A DNA stretch of 64,000 bases from Burkholderia cepacia GG4. GTDB lineage: Bacteria > Pseudomonadota > Gammaproteobacteria > Burkholderiales > Burkholderiaceae. Of the stretch, positions 27,529-34,445 are shown piece after piece. Under the pieces are notes generated by a model. That model was not told where the DNA came from, made no database searches, and saw nothing but the letters and a program-made list of their open reading frames with translations. Positions within the stretch are counted from its first letter, which is position 1, and each line of letters begins with the position of its first letter. Both the position numbers and the translations under genes were made by a program. The stretch covers positions 1,984,001 to 2,048,000 of the forward strand of contig NC_018513.1 in the NCBI RefSeq assembly GCF_000292915.1, given 5' to 3'.

Positions 27529-27768
27529 ATGAGTAAATACCTGACCGTCAGCGAGCTCGCCGGGCTCATTGGATGCAGGCCGCGCAGCTTCGCTTGCATG
27601 AAGCGGTAGCTCGAGCGCAATGGCTGGCCGTATGCCGTCAACATCGCTGGTGTGCCGCTTGTGACGCGCGAGTATCTCGACGCCCGCATGGACGGAACTG
27701 CGCCGCTCGCGCGCCCGCATCGCGCCGAGCCCGATGACGAGCCTGAATTCGCAGCCCTCGCAGCATGA
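27529..27768 (+). pseudogene. DUF4224 (integrase-associated) gene with an amber stop
   Basis: The frame reads MSKYLTVSELAGLIGCRPRS, then FACMKR, a TAG at codon 27 (27607-27609), then LERNGWPYAVNIAGVPLVTR and so on to a TGA at 27766. DUF4224 proteins normally carry Trp at the interrupted position (xxRWLxxNGWP), so a single TGG to TAG change explains the break. DUF4224 genes usually sit directly before a phage integrase and act like excisionase or directionality factors. Here the stop overlaps an integrase-like start (ATGA). Confidence 0.7.
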
Positions 27769-27818
27769 TCGGGCGACGCAAACGGCCGGACGGATTGTCG
27801 TTCCGGTTCTACGCCTCA
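27765..27818 (+). pseudogene. Probable N-terminal stub of a tyrosine integrase
   Basis: The ATG overlaps the DUF4224 stop and reads MIGRRKRPDGLSFRFYA before the frame departs into unrelated sequence and stops. Phage integrases coupled to DUF4224 often open with (M)xGRRRKxxxxLPxRVY, so this looks like the first 17 codons. The catalytic part of what may be the same gene starts at about 36337. Assignment rests on a short segment and on gene order. Confidence 0.5.
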
Positions 27819-28095
27819 CCGCCGAGCCTGATGTCGCCCAGCTGAAGGCCGAAACGTGGCGTGCGAACGCCGCGACGCTCGAGGCACGCATCGACGAGCT
27901 GACGCTCGGCCCGGTCGGCGCCCGCACCCCTCTGTTCGTAACCGTCGGCGGCAACTGCAAGCCGCAGCGCCACGAATCGCTCGAGAACGCGCAGCGCCGC
28001 GGCCGCGCCCTGGTCCGCAGCGAAAAGGAATCCGAGGTGCTCGTGCTCGAACCGGTCGCCGGATCGTGCGCGGTACCGAGTGGATGCCCCGATGA
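27813..28095 (+). pseudogene. C-terminal part of a phage protein, frameshifted
   Basis: One frame encodes LTAEPDVAQLKAETWRANAA, then LFVTVGGNCKPQRHESLENA and SEKESEVLVLEPVA. Adding one C in the CC run near 28050 joins it to a second frame ending RIVRGTEWMPR plus TGA. That TGA overlaps the ATG of the next small ORF (ATGA), as is usual in phage operons. The N-terminus is missing, replaced by the integrase stub. The product family is unknown. Confidence 0.5.
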
Positions 28096-28289
28096 CCCAA
28101 GAAAAAAATGCCCCGACGATAGCCGTGAAACTCGTCGAGGCGAACGAGCCATGCGAAGTGCATGGGACGAGGAAATGTCGAATCCATAGTAGTCCAAGGA
28201 AGATCGTGAAGTACCGCCGATTTCCGCCGAAACCACATTGGATTCGGCCAACGCCATATGCAAGGAATAGGCATGACCACCACCGATAA
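28092..28289 (+). CDS. Small phage ORF, uncertain
   Basis: This 65-codon frame begins MTQEKNAPTIAVKLVEANEP. Its start overlaps the stop of the preceding remnant in ATGA fashion, and its end overlaps the next start at 28273. The second half is Arg/His/Pro-rich and may be out of frame. I report it for the overlap pattern only. Confidence 0.3.
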   Translation: MTQEKNAPTIAVKLVEANEPCEVHGTRKCRIHSSPRKIVKYRRFPPKPHWIRPTPYARNRHDHHR

Positions 28290-28597
28290 GAGCCGCGCTG
28301 ATGCGCTAACGGATGCGCAAGCGCTCAAACTTTGACGAGATGCGCACGATGCGCTCGCCGGGCAAGGACCGTTCTGCTCTCACGGGGAGTGGGAGACGGC
28401 GTTCGTGCTCAACAGACTCGCCGCATCCCCTGTCGAGCAGCCCGCAGCAGCGCCGATCCTGCTGGTCGACGACAACGGCATGATCGCGCGTCCGGATCTC
28501 GAATGCGCGCGCGAAAACGACGCCATCACCTTCAGCGGCGAACTGCTCACGCTCTCCGGCAGCGCAGCTGCTCGAGGCGCTCGACTTCATGGCTCTG
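28273..28597 (+). pseudogene. Phage hypothetical gene with internal TGA, cut by an IS element
   Basis: The frame reads [23 protein letters not shown] (28333-28335), then continues in the same frame as [40 protein letters not shown] and so on. Near 28560 a second shift is suggested, because the alternative frame gives QLLEALDFM. The gene ends at the inverted repeat of an IS3-family element. The opening ([16 protein letters not shown]) is common in Burkholderia phages. Confidence 0.5.
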
Positions 28598-28602
28598 GGT
28601 AA

Positions 28603-29436
28603 TCCCCCGTTTTCCACGGGGTTCAGAAGTAGAAACCAAGCGGCCATGGCCAAACGCTGCTTTGGCGTAAATCCGCCCAAGGCCATGTTCGGGCGGTCGT
28701 GATGGTAAGTCCACATCCAATCTGTCGCGAAGCGCTGCACGTGGTCCAAGTCTTCCCAGTGGTACGGCGACAGCCATTCGTACCGGACGGTCCGGTTGAG
28801 TCGTTCGACATACGCGTTCTGCCGGGGCTTGCCCGGCTGAATGTAGTCGAGCCTGATGCCGTACTGTCGGGCCCATTCGATGATCGCTGCGCTCAGGTAC
28901 TCGGGCCCGTTATCGCACCGAATCGCTTTGGGTCTGCCGCGCGAACCGATGATCTGCCGCAGTGCACGGATCACGCGTTCCGATGGCAATGAGCAGTCGA
29001 TCTCGATGCCGAGTGCCTCGCGGTTGAAGTCGTCGATCACGTTGAACAGCCGGATGCTGCGTCCGTCGGCCAGTTAGTCGTGCATGAAGTCCATCGACCA
29101 GACTTGGTTGACGGTGCACGGCACCGCCAGCGGCTCCGGTACTTGCCTGACCAGTCGTTTGCGCGGCTTGATCCGCAGGTTCAGTTCCAGTTCGCGATAG
29201 ATCCGGCACACGCGCTTGTGATTCCAGCCGAAGCCCTTCACGTTGCGCAGGTACAGGTAGCACCGCCCGAAGCCCCAGTTCCGAGGGTTGTCCGTCAGGC
29301 GCAGCAGCCAGTTCGCAATCTCGTCGTTCTCGGCGCTGCGCCGGCCGACGTACTGATAACAGGCCTGACTGATCCCAAATGCTTCACATGCCAGCCGGAT
29401 CGATATGCCTCGGCTGGACACCGCATGCGTGGCCAT
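28603..29436 (-). pseudogene. IS3-family orfB (DDE transposase) with an ochre stop
   Basis: The N-terminal portion (RGISIRLACEAFGISQACYQ) and the integrase core are present. The catalytic Asp is in QVWSMDFMHD, the second in [12 protein letters not shown], and the Glu in [17 protein letters not shown] at 29074-29076 separates FMHD from [19 protein letters not shown]. Related transposases have Gln there, so CAA to TAA is the likely change. The catalytic acidic residues are therefore no longer on one chain. Confidence 0.85.
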
Positions 29437-29456
29437 CTCACGCCGGCAAGATGGCC

Positions 29457-29721
29457 TCAGTCTTTTTTTGCGAGCGCCTCCGCTACGATCTCAGCCGTGA
29501 TCTTCTCCTCGACGTACATCTTGCGCAGCCGGGGGGTCTCGGCCCCCAACTCCTTCATCCCCGCGATCAGCGAGACGTCCATGCCGCCGTTTCGAACGCC
29601 ATTTGTAGAACGTCGCCGTGCTGATGCCCAGCTCCCGGCACAGGTCTGGCACCGACAGCCCCGATTCCACGCGCTTGAGCGCGTCCATGATCTGGCTGTC
29701 CGTGAATCTCGATTTCTTCAT
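29457..29721 (-). pseudogene. IS3-family orfA, frameshifted
   Basis: It starts MKKSRFTDSQIMDALKRVES-GLSVPDLCRELGISTATFYKWR, the orfA helix-turn-helix. Just after FYKWRSK the frame shifts: the expected GGMDVSLIAGMKEL continues in another frame down to AEIVAEALAKKD and TGA. The A7G run (29463-29469) near the end is the usual site for programmed -1 frameshifting into orfB. Confidence 0.8.
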
Positions 29722-29791
29722 GCCGTAGAACTCCCTCAACGAGAAAATTCTACTTCCGATCACACCGGCTTTTTGGGGGGATTACCGCAGG

Positions 29792-29932
29792 TCACTCGAG
29801 AACATTCAGAAATGGTTCGACTACGTCGACAAGAACGTTGCCGACAAAGGAGCTCTCAGCGGCGGCCAGGGCGAGTTTCAGCGCTTGCGCAATCTCCTGC
29901 GCGCCGAGAAGCAGCGCGCAGGGATGATCTGA
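29792..29932 (+). pseudogene. C-terminal fragment of an unknown phage gene
   Basis: Immediately beyond the IS right end, an open frame without a start reads SLENIQKWFDYVDKNVADKG, then QGEFQRLRNLLRAEKQRAGM-I and stop. Codon choice looks coding. The N-terminal part was lost, probably through the IS or a rearrangement. It is not continuous with the phage gene on the other side of the IS. Confidence 0.45.
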
Positions 29933-29945
29933 AACACTGGCGTCA

Positions 29946-30641
29946 TTACTCCTTGGCGGCCGGCTTCACCGACATGAAAACCATGTGCCCAGCGTTCATC
30001 AGGATCTTGTAATTCTTGGCTTTGTCGTTGAGCGAGTCGTCGGCGATGATCGACTTGTTCAGCGGTGAACACTCCCACAGGTCGGACGGCATCTGGTACC
30101 CGAGGCTGCGTCCAATCAAACCGAGCGAGTCGATACTGCCGGCCAGCATCGTTGGCATGAGGCCGTTCTCGACGTTGATCGTGTACCAGCCGTACGGCGT
30201 GAAGTTGAAAATGCTGTATGAGTGCAGCGGCTCGAGATATGAGACGCTGCCGATGAATAGACCGCCGGGTTTGAGCGAGCGCACGATCTCGCGAAGCACG
30301 CGCTCTGGATACCGCACATGCTCGAACACCTGGTGCGAAAAGACGACGTCGAATGATTCGTCAGGGAACGGGATGTGCACACCATCGTACGAGTGAAACT
30401 CGCCATCCGTCCGAATCCGCGTGCGCACTTCCGGACTATCTTCGATGTCGAGCCCCTTCCACTCGGCGGCAATCCCGCTACCGGCGAACCAGTCGATCGA
30501 CTTGCCGTCGCCGCAACCGAAGTCGAGAACCTTGATCTTCCTGCCGGCAAACTGGTCGCGCAGCGAATGCAAAAGCTCAGCGGATGAATATTGTTGTGGC
30601 CGCCCGCTCGGGACCAAGTCCCATATCTCCTTCAAATACAT
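29946..30641 (-). CDS. Class I SAM-dependent methyltransferase
   Basis: This 231-aa Rossmann methyltransferase has motif I VLDFGCGDGKS (residues 38-48), an acidic end of strand 2 in LDIEDSPEV, and FDVVFSHQVFEHVRYPERVL (motifs post-I/II). This is the Methyltransf_11 pattern seen in glycan and lipid biosynthesis clusters. GGAGG lies 6 bp before the ATG at 30641. It is related over its full length, at roughly three quarters of residues by eye, to the N-terminal domain of the next gene upstream (30820-33429). The two are in the same direction, 178 bp apart. The likely substrate is a surface-glycan or nucleotide-sugar intermediate; not proven. Confidence 0.85.
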   Translation of the reverse strand: MYLKEIWDLVPSGRPQQYSSAELLHSLRDQFAGRKIKVLDFGCGDGKSIDWFAGSGIAAEWKGLDIEDSPEVRTRIRTDGEFHSYDGVHIPFPDESFDVVFSHQVFEHVRYPERVLREIVRSLKPGGLFIGSVSYLEPLHSYSIFNFTPYGWYTINVENGLMPTMLAGSIDSLGLIGRSLGYQMPSDLWECSPLNKSIIADDSLNDKAKNYKILMNAGHMVFMSVKPAAKE

Positions 30642-30819
30642 GCCCTGCCTCCGGGGAATAATACAGATGCAGTCAAGAACCAATATCACTCAGCCGCGTG
30701 CGTCGCACACCTTTACAATGGCACTTCGCGAAACACGAGCACTGCATCTTATCGCAAGCCGGATCGGGCGGGGCCTGTACACAGACGATTACCGGTTGAC
30801 AGTCGTCAGCGCGTCAGAG

Positions 30820-33429
30820 TCACGCGTCCGACAGCGTATTCAACCGGTTAGGCAGGGCTTCGGTCTCGTCCGACACCGACTTTTCAACGGCACCCTCGCA
30901 CTCGGAGAACGTGAACGTTGTAGTCACATCGGCGACCGCACCCTTCTTGAACGAAAGCCTGATCATCTTCACCGGCTCAAGTTCACCATACCGCGGAGAC
31001 TTCCAACAAAACGTCGACCCGGGCTGCGGCCTCATCTCCTCGATTGCCACCAGAGAATCGCTTGCAATGTATATCCGCAACATGGTAGATCGGCGTGTCG
31101 ACTTCACCGTGATGATGCCGCCGGCTATTTCAAGTTCCTTGTCAGCAGGGATTTGCCAAAATTGCTCATACTCAACATCAGAAGCGGCCGATGTCTTACG
31201 AATGCTATCTGAGACAACGAATTCGCCTACGCCATCGTAACGAAGAGCGCGATCCCATTCAAATCCCTCAAACATCGACGTAAACCCAGAAACATTCGCC
31301 ACGCGTCCATTTGACGCGCAGGATGTTATTCTTGGCACCGGCTCTGGGCAATGAGTGCGTTGCGCGCGCGCCCCAACCGGGGCGATTACACTGTGCGCGA
31401 AATGCGATCTCATGTGCTCGCGTTGCGGATCGCCGTGGTCATGCTTGTAAAGACCTCCATCAGTGAGCCATTCCTCTCCATAGGCATACACAAGGATATG
31501 GTTATCATCGTCTTGACGATGGTAGTGGCTGAGGAATCCACATTTGAAAATCAGGTGAGGCCGATCAGCGTATGAAAACCTGTCAAGCGCTCCACGCAGC
31601 ACGGCATATCCACTTTCCGGGAAGAATTTATGGCATGCACTATCAGCCTTCCCATCAGCTCCGCAGTTGATTGCATGCTTGTACTGATCGAAGCCTGGAA
31701 ACCCAGAAAGCCAATCGAACTTAAATCGCGACGGCTTAACCTCGGTGTCACCGAGCGGCGGCAGAAGCCCATCCGGTCTAATGATCGCAGACAGATAGTT
31801 TAGAGCACCTCGAACGAACTCTTTCGTGTCTCCGAGCAAGCTCCGCCCCTCCATAGATTCAACAACGGAGTTGATCTGCAGGGTGCTATTCATGATGACG
31901 CAATGGTACTCAGGACTGTTCTCAATGTGCACGTGTTCTGAACTGAACGATTTATTCAGTTCGTACTCGAGTCGCGACAATGAAACGGAATGTGCTTCAG
32001 AAGAACAAATCAAGAATGAAAAAATCCGGCTCGCTTGATAGAGGGCATATGCCTGATCAAGTCCGTGATTCGTTCCTCTCTCATAGAAATTATCACATAA
32101 CAAAACCCTCATGTGGCGCTCTGCAATCAGCGACAATAACTCCAACACGCTTCGATCCAGAGGCTTCGACTTCAGCAAGAATGCAAAATAGTACGCGAGG
32201 CTATTCAACCTGAAGGCTGTCGAGTGGTCATTCCATGAAAAGACTGATGGAAACGGAGCCTGTGTATTCCCGTCCAGCCAATCATTGACGATTGAATTCG
32301 CACAATCTATGTATCGATGTTCACCAGTTTCGGAAAACGCACACGCTAAATCGCGAAGGAACGGTAGAGAATGCAACTGCCAGCTCAAATTATGGCGCCC
32401 CGGATCGCCAAGAGACCAATTGATTGGCATAGAGACTTCAAGATGACCATAGCTAGAAAATGGGTACGTCTCGCTATCGAGCAACCCTATCGCCTTCTCG
32501 AGACTGCCACCCTTAACCCACGCTTCCGTTAGAGTGGATAGCTGCTTGCCAAGCTCCACCAGTGAAAAGTCGAACTCCACTGTACCAACGACGCTTTGAA
32601 AGTCTGGAGCGTAGCTCGAAATCGCAAAGTACTTGTGGGCGGCATTGTCTGGAGCATCTCCCGATTCTTGTCCTGGCGACCCGGAGCCAAGCTCATCAAC
32701 GGAGCCCTTCACTGCGTCAGTCGCATTATTCGTTGTTTGTGCGTACGACGCCTTCCTTGATACGAACACCATATGACCGGCGTTCATCAAAATCTTGTAG
32801 TTTTTGGCTTTGTCGCTAAGCGAGCTATCCGCGATGATGGCCTTGTTCAGCGGTGAGCACCGCCATAGATCGGTCGGCATTTCGCGACCGAGGCTGCGCT
32901 CAATGAGTCCCAGCGAATCAATGCCGCCGGCCAACATTGTGGGCACAAGACCGTTCTCGATGCTAACCGTGTACCAGCCGTACGGCGTAAAGTTGAAGAT
33001 GCTATATGAGTGCAACGGCTCAAGGTACGAGACACTGCCGACAAACAGACCCTCGGGCTTAAGCACACGCACGATTTCGCGGAGAACTCGCTCTGGATGC
33101 CGCAAGCGCCCAAATACCTGATGCGAAAAGACGACATCGAACGCCTCGTCCGCAAACGGGACGTGCACACCGTCGTATGTGTGGAACTCGCCATCCGTTC
33201 GGACTCGCGCGCGAACCTCCGGACTATCCTCTATGTCGAGCCCTTTCCACTCGCAGTCGATACCGCTGTTCATGAACCAGTCGATCGACTTTCCGTTTCC
33301 GCACCCGAGGTCGAGAACCTTGATTCTCCGGCCTACAAATCTGTCCCGCAGCGCATACAAAAGACCGCTTGATGAATATTGTTGCGGCTTATTATCAGGA
33401 ACTAAGTCCCAGATCTCCTTCAGATACAT
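30820..33429 (-). CDS. Methyltransferase-heparinase II/III-like fusion protein
   Basis: This 869-aa protein has two parts. Residues 1-225 are a SAM methyltransferase (motif I VLDLGCGNGKS), a diverged paralogue of the 29946-30641 gene. A Gly/Ser/Asp-rich linker (about 232-265) joins it to a lyase-like part. That part has an alpha/alpha toroid around 290-520 (LSWQLHSLPFLRD, FSWNDHSTAFRLNSLAYYFA, RGTNHGLDQAYALYQAS) and a beta-sandwich with HYHRQDDDNHILVYAYGEEW, the heparinase II/III pattern. There is no signal peptide. Codon use in the lyase part is much poorer in GC than the chromosome. It starts 140 bp beyond the Rz copy A stop, in the same direction. It could cleave or trim an acidic polysaccharide, capsule or exopolysaccharide. 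Confidence 0.8.
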   Translation of the reverse strand: MYLKEIWDLVPDNKPQQYSSSGLLYALRDRFVGRRIKVLDLGCGNGKSIDWFMNSGIDCEWKGLDIEDSPEVRARVRTDGEFHTYDGVHVPFADEAFDVVFSHQVFGRLRHPERVLREIVRVLKPEGLFVGSVSYLEPLHSYSIFNFTPYGWYTVSIENGLVPTMLAGGIDSLGLIERSLGREMPTDLWRCSPLNKAIIADSSLSDKAKNYKILMNAGHMVFVSRKASYAQTTNNATDAVKGSVDELGSGSPGQESGDAPDNAAHKYFAISSYAPDFQSVVGTVEFDFSLVELGKQLSTLTEAWVKGGSLEKAIGLLDSETYPFSSYGHLEVSMPINWSLGDPGRHNLSWQLHSLPFLRDLACAFSETGEHRYIDCANSIVNDWLDGNTQAPFPSVFSWNDHSTAFRLNSLAYYFAFLLKSKPLDRSVLELLSLIAERHMRVLLCDNFYERGTNHGLDQAYALYQASRIFSFLICSSEAHSVSLSRLEYELNKSFSSEHVHIENSPEYHCVIMNSTLQINSVVESMEGRSLLGDTKEFVRGALNYLSAIIRPDGLLPPLGDTEVKPSRFKFDWLSGFPGFDQYKHAINCGADGKADSACHKFFPESGYAVLRGALDRFSYADRPHLIFKCGFLSHYHRQDDDNHILVYAYGEEWLTDGGLYKHDHGDPQREHMRSHFAHSVIAPVGARAQRTHCPEPVPRITSCASNGRVANVSGFTSMFEGFEWDRALRYDGVGEFVVSDSIRKTSAASDVEYEQFWQIPADKELEIAGGIITVKSTRRSTMLRIYIASDSLVAIEEMRPQPGSTFCWKSPRYGELEPVKMIRLSFKKGAVADVTTTFTFSECEGAVEKSVSDETEALPNRLNTLSDA

Positions 33430-33567
33430 GCCCCATCCCCGGTGAAAATTGCGGCTGCCTTAGAGATAAACGCACATTACTCGCGCATTTCCTCATACTT
33501 TCTTGCAGCATTCATGTTTTAGCGATGGTAACGCATTTTGAAAGGAACGGCATGTATCAGAGCTTGA

Positions 33568-34033
33568 CTACCGGCTTGAGACGCTCAGCGAGTGATAGTC
33601 ACGCTCGCATTGTTGGCCGGCGATACGGGCTCGGTCAGCGTATTCCGCCAACGCTCCCGCGCGATCATCAATGCTGCCGAGCACGTCGGCGAGCATGCCG
33701 ATGCGGTCTCCGGCTGGCGCGCCTCCGGCGGTAGCGGCGGTATGGCTGGTGGTTGCGACGAACACGGCGAGTTGCTTGCACAGGCCGTCCAGCGGCAACG
33801 GCATCAGCGCGCGCCTGGTCACGATCTTTCGATGCATTTTCAGCAACCTCCTGTTGAGCCGCGGTGCTGCGTTGTTCCTCGGTTCGAGCGGCCTCGACCG
33901 CTTTCGTTTCTGCTGTCTCCGCATCGGACTGGATGACGGCGATCCGGCGCGCGCTGATCATGTGTTCAACGTCGAAGCCGGCAGCCGCACCGAGCAGCGC
34001 GGCCAGCAGGTACGGAATCGCGATTCGCAACAT
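33568..34033 (-). pseudogene. Phage Rz spanin, copy A (11-bp deletion)
   Basis: It starts MLRIAIPYLLAALLGAAAGF (inner-membrane anchor), with the Rz coiled-coil AVIQSDAETAETKAVEAART and so on. Compared with copy B, 11 bp (AGCAGCAGAAG on the plus strand) are missing near 33790, which throws Rz out of frame after QARADAVAA. The C-terminal Rz sequence (IGMLADVLGSIDDRAGALAE) is now joined in frame to the start of the embedded Rz1 frame instead. Neither spanin subunit should be functional from this copy. Confidence 0.75.
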
Positions 34034-34106
34034 CACAGCCCCCTCTCGCAAAGCGCGCGCTCTTTGGCCCGCCGCTTCACCAAGCCGGGAAGCACGCGGC
34101 CGCCCC
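33592..34106 (-). repeat. Direct repeat copy A: lysozyme end plus Rz/Rz1 module
   Basis: About 0.5 kb closely matching 35677-36195 in the same orientation. It includes the last residues of a phage lysozyme (GGRVLPGLVKRRAKERALCE), the TGATG overlap with Rz, and Rz. The similarity ends abruptly near 34106, where the LexA-box segment begins. The two copies flank a 1.5-kb plus-strand cassette. Confidence 0.75.
34032..34106 (-). pseudogene. C-terminal stub of phage lysozyme, copy A
   Basis: The frame GGRVLPGLVKRRAKERALCE-RGL ends at a TGA that overlaps the Rz ATG (TGATG), the normal lysozyme-Rz coupling. Only about 23 codons remain; upstream sequence is unrelated. Confidence 0.6.
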
Positions 34107-34147
34107 CTATTTTCGTTCTTGACGGGGCCATCTTACCGCGCGTTAAA

Positions 34148-34163
34148 CTGTATATTCATACAG
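34148..34163 (+). promoter_or_regulatory. LexA box in the island
   Basis: CTGTATATTCATACAG is a near-perfect LexA operator (CTGT-N8-ACAG with the alternating AT core), better than either box of lexA in this window. It lies 15 bp before a short ORF and 279 bp before the hydrolase start, with coupled frames between them. Prophage genes induced by DNA damage commonly carry such a box. Confidence 0.8.
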
Positions 34164-34177
34164 TACTTTTTGGCATC

Positions 34178-34243
34178 ATGATCAGGGCCGGCTACGGCCT
34201 TTTCATCGAAACGATCAACCGCCCGCCCGTGCTGGACGTGTGA
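34178..34243 (+). CDS. 21-aa ORF directly after the island LexA box
   Basis: It encodes MIRAGYGLFIETINRPPVLD-V. It is too short to judge from composition, and there is no clear ribosome site (the preceding bases are TTTTTGGCATC). It is listed because it is the first frame after a strong LexA box. It may be a leader, a small SOS peptide, or the start of a decayed gene. Confidence 0.35.
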   Translation: MIRAGYGLFIETINRPPVLDV

Positions 34244-34256
34244 ACACTGGTCCGGC

Positions 34257-34445
34257 GTGGCGCTCTGCGGTGGCGTACATGCGATCTGCATGCACCCCGG
34301 CAACGTCATCGGCGTTGTGACGCGATCGCGCTTAGGGTGCGCTTTTGGGGAATTGGCGATCGGCCTGGACGGGCTCGATGAGGAAACGTGCGATCGGCTC
34401 GCACATCAATTCGCACAACCGATGCGGTACACAACTGAGAAATGA
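34257..34445 (+). CDS. 62-aa ORF coupled to the hydrolase gene
   Basis: With a GTG start the product is VALCGGVHAICMHPGNVIGV and so on, ending LDGLDEETCDRLAHQFAQPM-RYTTEK. Its TGA overlaps the hydrolase ATG (ATGA), which suggests translational coupling and a shared transcript from the LexA-controlled promoter. No family is recognised; it could be the remnant of a phage gene. Confidence 0.45.
   Translation: MALCGGVHAICMHPGNVIGVVTRSRLGCAFGELAIGLDGLDEETCDRLAHQFAQPMRYTTEK

Larger units (their letters stand above)
28598..29786 (-). mobile_element. Degenerate IS3-family insertion sequence
   Basis: About 1.19 kb is bounded by inverted repeats: GGTAATCCCCC on the left, and the same string read on the minus strand at the right end. 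Imperfect matching extends inward to the shared AGAAGTAGAA/GGAAGTAGAA. It holds orfA (HTH) and orfB (DDE integrase) on the minus strand, with an A7G slippery run between them. No target duplication is visible: the flanks are GGCTCTG and GCAGGTC. Both transposase genes are damaged, so it should be immobile on its own. Confidence 0.85.

Noticed and set aside
28590..29795. A target-site duplication around the IS3 element
   Set aside because: The bases outside the inverted repeats (GGCTCTG and GCAGGTC) share no direct repeat of 3-5 bp.
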